NCBI GenBank assembly: GCA_020628755.1
Contig: JAHDEQ010000111.1
Location: forward strand, 8,747-14,558
Direction of reading: 5' to 3'
DNA from: Saprospiraceae bacterium
GTDB lineage: Bacteria > Bacteroidota > Bacteroidia > Chitinophagales > Saprospiraceae
Length of the DNA: 5,812 nt
A program made the translations under genes and the position numbers. Shown here piece after piece: positions 1 through 5,812 of this stretch (its first letter is position 1; the number at the start of each line of letters is the position of its first letter). The notes under the pieces are model-generated. The model worked only from the letters and a program-made list of their open reading frames with translations. It made no database searches and was not told the DNA's origin.

Positions 1-605
1 ACTGCACCAGTCGTATTTGCAAACAGTAGTAAATCCTCACCCTCGCAAATATGCGTAGCATTATTGCTGGCTGGCGCACCTATAGGAGCTTCAAATATTT
101 CAACTACATAAGTATCAGAAGTTAGGGTACAACCATCTACTACTACCGTTACCGTATAGATACCTTCGTGTAACGAAGCATCGGCAGGATTGATGATGAT
201 TTCGTGGGTGTTTAATCCAGAAACATCTTGTGTAGATGGAACAGTCCAGGTATAATCAACAGACGTTCCGCTATATTCTTGTACAGTCAGTGTGATGGCT
301 TCGCCAGCACAAGCTGGGCCAGAACTCGTAATAATTGGTTGAGCCACTTGATCCGTAATAATATTGATTTCTACACTAGCTTCGCTCGTACAAGCATTTT
401 CGTCAACAACTACAAGTGTATAAGTACCATTATTGGCTGCTGTAGCATTGGCGATTGTCGGATTTTCGAGGGACGAAGAAAATCCGTTTGGCCCTGTCCA
501 AGAATAAGAAACTATCGCAGGACTACTCGTTACATTAGCAAATAATTCTAAATCAGAAGGGGCACAATCTGCCTGTAAAGTATAAGCTACACTTGGCGCA
601 AGAAC
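1..605 (-). repeat. Partial five-domain block 5 (domains 21-23, the last truncated by the window edge)
   Basis: The domains are: 21 (E, 345-605), 22 (A, 84-344) and 23 (B, N-terminal third, 1-83). Cys positions are 1749/1807, 1834/1894 and 1922. Domain 21 has YTLQADCAPSDLEL, resembling domain 11, and YSWTGPNGF. Its late strand reads DENAC, so the usual GC is AC. Domain 22 has ITSSGPACAGE, VSGLNTHEIII and VVVDGC. Its Cys-Cys span is 60, two less than the other A domains, because the loop after the core Trp is shorter. Domain 23 starts HICEGEDLLLFANTTGA like other B domains and continues beyond position 1. The equivalent cysteines of domains 21-23 lie 855-857 residues after those of domains 11-13. 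Confidence 0.85.
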
Positions 606-3600
606 TGGAGGATTGTTGACTACTACAACCGTAGTTGCTGTTGGGTCAGAAACACAGCCATTGACGGTTACAATCAACTCATAAGTTTGAGTCGTTTGAA
701 CATCGTTGATAACTGGATTTTGTTCAGTAGAAATAATATCCATATTTCCAACGATATACCATTCGTAACTTGCTCCAGCTATTGGATTGGCAAACAATTG
801 AGCAGAGCTGCCCTGACAAATCTCGCCACTATTGGTGGCAACAGCTAAAGGCAATGGCAGAATTTCAAACTCAACAGGAGCCGACAATTCAGAACTACAA
901 TCGGTTTCTAGCACACGTACACTAAATGGCGATACCACAAATGGATCGTTTGCAGCAAAACTAATCGTACTGACAGTTGTCGTAGTCACTTGACCATTTC
1001 CATTTGACCATTCGTAGCTTACAGCATCAGGATACATTTCTAATATCGTAAATGTAATAATACCATCTTCGCAAACCTCGTCTTGTGTATTGAGTGTTGG
1101 TGTTGCAGGAACAGGCAAAATATTACTTATATCTATACTTTCGGTGCTAGAGCAGCCATTGGCATTGCTCACCGTGAGCGTATAAGTACCATTATTTTCG
1201 ACTCCTACATTTGGAAGGATTGGATTGATTGCTGAAGACATAAATCCATTCGGGCCATTCCAAGTATAATCAACAGCTCCTGTTGCATTGGCAAATAATT
1301 CTAGGGTTTCGCCAGTACAAATCGGAGTATTTGTAGCTGTAGGGCTAGAAGTTGGGGTTTCAAAAGCTTCTAAATTGTAAATATCAGAATCAATCGTACA
1401 GCCATCTACTGTTACTCTTACGGTATAATTACCTGTATGAATCGCATTGATAACTGGACTGATGATAATTTCATTCGTATTGAGACCTGAAATATTAGTC
1501 GTAGTACCAGCAGGCGTTGTCCAAGTATAAGTCACACTAGAACCTGAGTAGGCTGGAATGCTCAATGTGATGCTTTCACCATCACAAGCTGGGCCTGAAC
1601 TGGTAATTGTAGGTTCAACAATAATATTCGAAATACCAGATACTTCTAAAGTCGTCTCGAATGTACAACCATTGGCATCAATAATTTCTAAAGTATAAGA
1701 ACCATTATTAGCAGTAGTAACACCTGTTATTATTGGGTTTTGTTCGCTTGAAACAAAACCTTCAGGCCCTGTCCAATTATAAACAAAGGGAGCTGCTCCA
1801 CTTGGATTGGCCATCAATGTCAAATCATTTAATGAACAATCTGTATTGAGTGTATAGTTTGAACTTGGACTTGCACTCGGACTAGGATTGATAAGAACCT
1901 CTACAAAACTTGGCGGAGAAGTACAACCTGCGGTTGTTACTTCTAAACGATAGATATAGGTTCCAGCCGCAAGATTAAGCAATGGAACATTTTGATCCAT
2001 CGAAATCAAGGTATTGCTGGCATCAAACCATTCGTAGGTAGCACCTTCTACAAAAGAAGCAGCTAATTCTACAGCTTCACCTTCACAAACGGGAGCATCG
2101 CTTGTCGCAATTGCAACAGGAATTTCTACAATTTGAATTTCTAAAGGTTCGGAAGTTCGGACACAGCCATTGGCATCCGTTACACGGACACGCCACTCGC
2201 CTGACAGATAAGCAGGATGTGCAGCATCAATGGTTGTCGAATTAAAATTCGTTGTTAAGCCTGTTAGGGCTAGGGTAGAAGAACTCTCGCCCAATGGACT
2301 CAACCATTCATATAATACACCTGTTCCATCTGTTGTAAATACTAGAGCCTCGCCCTCACAATGCGGAGCATTGGAGACGATGGTTGGCAATTCGGGTTCA
2401 CCCAAAATAGTCGTTACAATAAATTCTTCAATCGCAAAACAACCCTTTTCATTAGAAACTTCTAAGCTGTATGTTCCATTATAAGAAATATCAACATTTG
2501 GAATGGTTGGATTTTCGATATTAGAACTAAATCCATTTGGTCCATACCATTGATAAGTCAAGATACCAGAGCCACTAGCATTGGCCAATAACTGTAAAGT
2601 TCCATCATGACAAACGAGTAAACCATCTGTACTTGGATTAGCTATGGGCTGCTCATACACCTCGACTGTGTAAACGTCAGACATGATAGTACAACCGTCC
2701 ACACTCACTTCAACGCTATAATCTCCTTCGTGGATTAAACTATCTATTGGTGAAATAATAATTTCATTGGTATTGAGTCCTGAAATATCAGTTGTTACGC
2801 CAGCAGGAGTTGTCCAAGTATAAGTCACATCTGCACCCAAATAACCGTCAATTGAAAGTGTGATGCTTTCACCATCACAAGCTGGGCCAGTACTCGCAAT
2901 CACAGGTTCAGGTACAGCATCAGAGATGGCAGTTACTTGAACAGAACTTGTAGCGGTACAGCCATTTTCATCGGTAACAGTTACGGAGTAAGAACCATTA
3001 TTGACTGCGCTTGCATCCACAATTATAGGAATTTGAACACTTGACATAAAGCCATTTGGGCCTTCCCATTCGTAAGAGAAAATTGGTGCAGAACCTGGTG
3101 TTGCATTCGGATTTAATTGTAAATCAGAAGGCGAACAATCAGGCGCAAGGTTATAATTGGCGGTCAATGCCAAAATCGGAGGATCATTGACTACAATTGT
3201 TGTTGTTGACAATGGATTCGAGACACAAGTATTTAGAATTACGGTCAATTCGTATGTTTGGTCACTCGTCAATCCAGCAATAATTGGATTTTGTTCGGTA
3301 GAAATAATACCAATAGAACCTGCAATACGCCATTCGTAACTAGCACCTTCTACGAAACTAGCAAACAATTGAGCATCGTCTCCTGGACAAATTGAACCGC
3401 CATTGGTTGCAATGGCTACAGGTAATTCTTGTATAACTATCGGAGTTGGTTCGGCATAATCTGAGGTACATCCATCAACCGTTACACGGACGCTAAATGG
3501 AGGTATGGCATCGCTGCTATTGGCAGAGATGCTGACGCTTGCGCTTGTACCGATGACCGTACCTGCACCATTTATCCATTCGTAAGCAAGGCTTGTTCCA

Positions 3601-5812
3601 ACGTAAGTTTCTAAAATAAATAACTCAATAGTGGCATCAACACAAATCATTTCGTCCGTAATGACAGTTGGAGTGGCAGGGGTAGGTTTGATGCTATTTA
3701 CGTCAACACTTGCGACGGCTGTACAACCACTTGGATTGCTTACGGTGAGGGTATAAGTGCCATTGTTTTCTACACTGACATTGCTGATAACGGGGTTGAT
3801 AGCATTCGACGTAAATCCGTTTGGTCCTGTCCAAGAATAGCTTGTAGCACCAGTCGCATTAGCGAATAAATTAATCGTCTCACCTTCGCAGACATCAGCC
3901 ACTACGCTAGGACTCGCACTTGGCGAGTCAAAGACTTCTACCGTGTAAACCTCGGACTGAAGGGTACAACCATCTACAACAATTTCTACAGCATAATCTC
4001 CAACGTGCAATGCCGCATCAACTGGCGTAATGATGATTTCATAGGTATTCAGTCCACTAATATTAGTCGTCACACCAGCAGGAGTTGTCCAGTTATAAGT
4101 AACAGACGAGCCAGTATAAGGAGTCGTTTGAATTGTTATAGTCTCCCCAGCACAAGCTGGACCTGAGCTAGTTAGCAAAGGTTGTGCTACTATATCCGTA
4201 ATATTGTCTATTTCTAAAGTTTCATAAGTACTGCAACCAAATTGATCCGTTACAGTCAAGGTATAAGATCCATTATAAGAAGTGTTGACATCTTCGATAA
4301 GTGGATTTTCTTCGCTTGATAAGAAGCCATTTGGTCCTGTCCAGCTAAATACAAATGGAGCTGTTCCGCTTGGATTTGCTTCTAGAAGCAAATCAGCAGG
4401 AGAACAATCTGTATTCAAAGTATAAGTTGCAAGTGGATTAGCACTTGGATTTTCTTTTACATCTACTTCAAAATCAGCCAGTGCAGAGAAACAACCAAAG
4501 CGTTCCACACTCAAAGTATAAGTATGAATTCCTGCTATCAAATCATCAATATTGATGGTTTGGTCAGTCGAAATTAAAGTATTCGTATCATCGTACCAGA
4601 AGTAATTGGCATTATCAATGTCAGAAGCTGTAATCGTAGCAACCTCTCCTTCACAAATAATATCCGTACCCAACGGAATAGCTGTTGGTACTTCATTAAT
4701 TTGAACATCAATTGGGGCAGACATCGCCGAACAACCATTGGCATCGCTTACTCGAACCGCCCATTGACCTGATAGATAAGCCGCACTTGCATCTGTAATA
4801 GTAATGCTTGATGTCGTAGTTGTCAAACCATAATTGCTTAGAGTCGTAGCACTCGAACCTAATGGTCCAACCCAATCAAAAGAAACGCCACCTGTACTTG
4901 TACTCAAAATCAAATCATCACCTTCACAATTTGGTGCATTGACTGTGATAGTTGGAATTTCAGTATCTGGTAAAATATTATTGACAACAATTGAGGCTGT
5001 TGCTGAACAACCAAATTCATTGGTTACAGTAATGGTATATTGACCATTATACGTGTCATCTACATTGCTGATGCTTGGATTTTCTAAATTAGAAATAAAA
5101 CCATTTGGGCCATTCCAAGTATAAGTCAAGTCACTTGTACTTGTCGCATTTGCAAATAAATCCAATTGACCAAACTGACAAATTGGGTCGGCGGTAGCCA
5201 TTGGACTTATAATTGGCGACTCATAAATGCTTACCTCAAAAATATCAGAAGTCGTTGTACACCCATCCACGATTACACTTACGGTATAATCTCCCACATC
5301 GCTAGTACTTAAAGGTGCAATTATCAACTCATTGCTGTTATTGGCAATAGCTCCACTTGGGCCATTCCAATTGTAAGAAACAGCAGTTCCATTATAAGCA
5401 GGTATAGAAAGTACCACTGTACCATCTTCACAAGCCGGGCCAGAAGAAGTAATTGTAGGTTCAGTAATGCCTTCTGAAATATCCAATTCAACACTATTGA
5501 TGGAACTACAACCATTCGCATCAATTATGGTAACATTGTAAATGCCATTTGATAATTCAGAAACATTTGGTAATAAAGGATTTTCTACATTTGCTGTAAA
5601 GCCATTAGGCCCCTCCCAGCTAAACACATAAGGTGTAGTGCCACCCATTGGGTTGGCACTAAACGCTGCATTTTGGTCGTCGTCCACACAAGCAAAATTA
5701 CCCGCAACTGTCGGATTTGTAGTCGGAATATCATAAATAACGAGTTCAAAAGCATCCGAAATAGTCACACAACCATCGACAGTTACTTCGACGACATACG
5801 AACCTGCATCTG
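1..5812 (-). CDS. Giant multidomain Ig-like/PKD-like repeat surface protein, internal fragment (both ends outside the window)
   Basis: The minus-strand frame is open across the entire window, giving 1,936 whole codons with no stop and no frameshift. Neither terminus is visible, so no start can be chosen and no signal peptide or C-terminal sorting domain can be seen. The translation is a continuous array of about 24 beta-rich domains of 80-90 residues. Each has an early Cys (often C-x-G-(E/D/S)), a central Y-x-W-type strand, and a late Y-T-x-x-V-x-(D/N)GC-type strand, followed by a V-x-V/I strand and a Pro-rich linker. Domain family knowledge: such arrays resemble the Ig-like (CHU_C-associated, Ig_7-type), PKD-like and SprB-type repeats of Bacteroidota exported proteins, many of which use type IX secretion. 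The role is inferred to be an extracellular stalk or adhesin. There are no catalytic motifs. The protein is extremely acidic, with 13 Lys+Arg against about 220 Asp+Glu. Confidence is high for the coding frame and repeat nature, and lower for the exact family name and function. Confidence 0.95.
606..1874 (-). repeat. Five-domain block 4 (domains 16-20; even subtype)
   Basis: The domains are: 16 (E, 1614-1874), 17 (A, 1353-1613), 18 (B, 1098-1352), 19 (C, 849-1097) and 20 (D, 606-848). Cys pairs are 1325/1382, 1409/1471, 1498/1553, 1580/1638 and 1665/1719. Domain 16 repeats YTLNTDCS of domain 6. Domain 18 repeats LFANATGA, GPNGF, AINP and VENNGTYTLTVSN of domain 8. Domain 19 repeats FTILEMY and PFSVRV of domain 9, with a final Cys in ETDC rather than DGC. 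Domain 20 repeats SAQLFA, GASYEW and IISTEQNP of domain 10, followed by an NGC strand and a VVVVNNPP linker. From domain 6 to domain 16, and likewise along the block, equivalent cysteines are 856-857 residues apart. Confidence 0.85.
1461..1595 (-). repeat. Nucleotide-level repeat patch in domain 17, partner of 2754-2888 in domain 12
   Basis: This stretch aligns without gaps to 2754-2888 at an offset of 1,293 bp. It includes a perfect 30-bp match (1566-1595 against 2859-2888) and a perfect 21-bp match (1516-1536 against 2809-2829). The part at 1461-1536 is about 85% identical by eye. This is unusually strong DNA similarity within an array whose other units are visibly diverged. Confidence 0.75.
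1863..1883 (-). other. Low-complexity SPSASPS linker between domains 15 and 16
   Basis: Residues 1310-1316 again read SPSASPS, but at a D-to-E junction rather than an A-to-B junction. The corresponding D-to-E linker of copy 1 reads KENPSANPLA. It is probably a flexible spacer. Confidence 0.6.
1875..3176 (-). repeat. Five-domain block 3 (domains 11-15; odd subtype)
   Basis: The domains are: 11 (E, 2910-3176), 12 (A, 2646-2909), 13 (B, 2391-2645), 14 (C, 2118-2390) and 15 (D, 1875-2117). Cys pairs are 892/951, 978/1040, 1067/1124, 1151/1216 and 1242/1296. Domain 11 has YEWEGPNGF and TDENGC. Domain 12 has ACDGESITLSI and ISGLNTNEIIISP, nearly identical to domain 17. Domain 13 has YQWYGPNGF and a 57-residue span like domain 3. 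Domain 14 has NAPHCEGE, the 65-residue span and AYLSGEWRVRVTDANGC, matching domain 4. Domain 15 has VCEGEAVELAASFVEGA, and its NTLISMDQ matches domain 5. This is the longest of the four complete blocks. The block ends in a low-complexity Ser/Pro/Ala linker. Confidence 0.85.
2754..2888 (-). repeat. Nucleotide-level repeat patch in domain 12, partner of 1461-1595 in domain 17
   Basis: This is the partner copy of the patch at 1461-1595. It encodes the segment from ACDGES through the core Y-T-W-T-T-P-A-G strand to ISGLNTNEIII. The match preserves the reading frame, since the 1,293-bp offset is 431 codons. Confidence 0.75.
3177..4442 (-). repeat. Five-domain block 2 (domains 6-10; even subtype)
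   Basis: The domains are: 6 (E, 4188-4442), 7 (A, 3921-4187), 8 (B, 3672-3920), 9 (C, 3423-3671) and 10 (D, 3177-3422). Cys pairs are 469/526, 553/615, 641/696, 723/781 and 808/862. Domain 6 opens with YTLNTDCS and has FSWTGPNGF. Domain 7 has TSSGPACAGE, NISGLNTYEIII and VVDGC. Domain 8 has LFANATGA, WTGPNGF and VENNGTYTLTVSN. Domain 9 has the shorter 58-residue C-class span and PFSVRV in place of the YLSG(Q/E)W motif. Domain 10 has ASYEWRIAG and GIISTEQNPII. In its last strand the usual (D/N)GC is NTC, so the Gly is lost but the Cys is kept. All five domains match block 4 better than blocks 1 or 3, except domain 7. Confidence 0.85.
3906..3926 (-). other. Low-complexity SPSASPS linker between domains 7 and 8
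   Basis: Residues 629-635 read SPSASPS at the junction from an A domain to a B domain. It is probably a flexible or extended interdomain linker. The equivalent junction in the next even block (domain 17 to 18) is also Ser/Thr/Pro-rich (ETPTSSPTATNTP) but is not the same sequence. Confidence 0.6.
4443..5720 (-). repeat. Five-domain block 1 (domains 1-5; odd subtype)
   Basis: The domains are: 1 (E/B-like, 5463-5720), 2 (A, 5214-5462), 3 (B, 4959-5213), 4 (C, 4686-4958) and 5 (D, 4443-4685). Cys pairs in residue numbers of the visible protein are 41/101, 127/184, 211/268, 295/360 and 386/440. Domains 1 and 3 carry GPNGF after the core Trp. Domain 2 starts with TITSSGPAC but lacks the SGLNT-x-EIII segment of its A-class relatives, and its Cys-Cys span is five residues shorter (57 against 62). 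Domain 4 has the long 65-residue Cys-Cys span and YLSGQW before its final strand, shared only with domain 14. Domain 5 has a 54-residue span, YFWYDD and NTLISTDQ. It contains one of only three lysines in the window. Domain borders are set at Pro-rich linkers and may be off by a few residues. Confidence 0.85.
5721..5812 (-). repeat. Partial Ig-like domain 0 (C-terminal half, A-like)
   Basis: These are residues 1-30 of the visible translation. Only the last strands are present: a Y-V-V-E-V-T-V-DGC strand followed by SDAFELVIYD. The VDGC...SD-x-(F/Y)-x(3) pattern matches the end of the A-class domains (compare VDGCTTTSDIFEVSIY at 5223-5270), not the D class that precedes every other E domain in the window. 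The rest of this domain lies beyond the upper edge. Confidence 0.8.

Larger units (their letters stand above)
606..3176 (-). repeat. Ten-domain super-repeat, copy 2 (blocks 3 and 4)
   Basis: This is the second copy of the ten-domain unit, with the same odd/even order of subtypes. Class-specific words recur at the matching places: YLSG(Q/E)W only in domains 4 and 14, PFSVRV only in 9 and 19, IISTEQNP only in 10 and 20, and YTLNTDCS only in 6 and 16. A third copy begins at 605 and runs off the lower edge. Confidence 0.8.
3177..5720 (-). repeat. Ten-domain super-repeat, copy 1 (blocks 1 and 2)
   Basis: Blocks 1 and 2 together form one higher-order unit. They differ from each other in Cys-Cys spacing: B class 57 then 55, C class 65 then 58. 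The same difference recurs in the same order in copy 2. Domain 4 to 14, 5 to 15, 6 to 16, 7 to 17 and 3 to 13 are each displaced by 856 residues (2,568 bp) at the first Cys. Domains 1 and 2 are displaced by 851 because domain 2 is shorter. Confidence 0.8.

Noticed and set aside
228..545. Plus-strand open frame of 105 codons
   Set aside because: It lies antisense to domains 21-22 of the long minus-strand gene. Its translation has no domain-like pattern, while the minus frame here has clear Cys/Trp repeat motifs.
2230..2484. Plus-strand open frame of 84 codons
   Set aside because: It is antisense to domains 13 and 14, which are well conserved with their copies in other blocks. It is a shadow of the repeat coding.
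3157..3339. Plus-strand open frame of 60 codons
   Set aside because: It is antisense to domains 10 and 11, with no sign of independent coding constraint.
4834..5043. Plus-strand open frame of 69 codons
   Set aside because: It is antisense to domains 3 and 4. It resembles the frame at 2230-2484 only because the underlying domains are homologous.
309..5441. Regularly spaced short repeats, considered as CRISPR or a non-coding iteron array
   Set aside because: The spacing is about 1.28 kb, all offsets are multiples of three, and the repeats are imperfect at third positions, as expected for coding domain repeats.
5324..5524. Minus-strand open frame of 66 codons in another phase
   Set aside because: It overlaps domains 1 and 2 out of frame with the long open frame, and its Leu/Val-rich translation is a frame-shifted reading of the repeats.
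1..5812. Frameshift or pseudogene
   Set aside because: All 1,936 codons were read through by hand in one phase without a stop, and domain motifs stay in register from edge to edge.
1..5812. Promoters, terminators, tRNA, insertion sequences
   Set aside because: There is no intergenic space. I saw no transposase motif, no inverted-repeat ends and no tRNA-like segment, and AT-rich words inside the gene are not credible promoters.

Overview
The whole window lies inside one very large coding region on the minus strand. That frame (codons such as 5808-5810 down to 3-5) is open through 1,936 consecutive codons. It shows no stop, no frameshift, and neither the start codon nor the stop codon, so only an internal slice of the gene is visible. 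The protein is an array of about 24 Ig-like/PKD-like beta-sandwich domains of about 80-90 residues. Each has one Cys in an early strand, a central Trp in a Y-x-W-type strand, and a late '-Y-x-V-x-V-x-(D/N)-G-C-' strand. Arrays of this type, with short Pro/Ser/Thr linkers, are typical of giant exported surface proteins of Bacteroidota, where they often end in a type IX secretion / gliding-motility-type C-terminal domain. That end lies outside the window, so the secretion route and the organism assignment are inference. The genus cannot be determined from this sequence.

Layout in protein order, from high to low coordinates: a partial domain at the upper edge (5721-5812); block 1 (4443-5720); block 2 (3177-4442); block 3 (1875-3176); block 4 (606-1874); and partial block 5 (1-605). 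Each full block has five domains in the order E-A-B-C-D. E and B carry a W-x-GP-x-GF motif. A carries SGPAC and, in most copies, SGLNT-x-EIII. C is the most variable class. D carries a Y-x-W core and an I(I/L)S-x-(D/E)Q-like stretch. Blocks alternate between two subtypes, odd and even, so the true higher-order unit is ten domains (about 856 residues, about 2.57 kb). The Cys-to-Cys spacing of each domain independently confirms this.

The most interesting signals are the nested five-domain and ten-domain periodicity, the mosaic relationships among A domains that suggest gene conversion or unequal recombination, and the break in domain order at the N-terminal edge. The composition is also extreme: 3 Lys and 10 Arg against roughly 220 Asp/Glu, and exactly two Cys per complete domain. 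I see no RNA gene, mobile element, CRISPR array, promoter or terminator, and no other credible gene.
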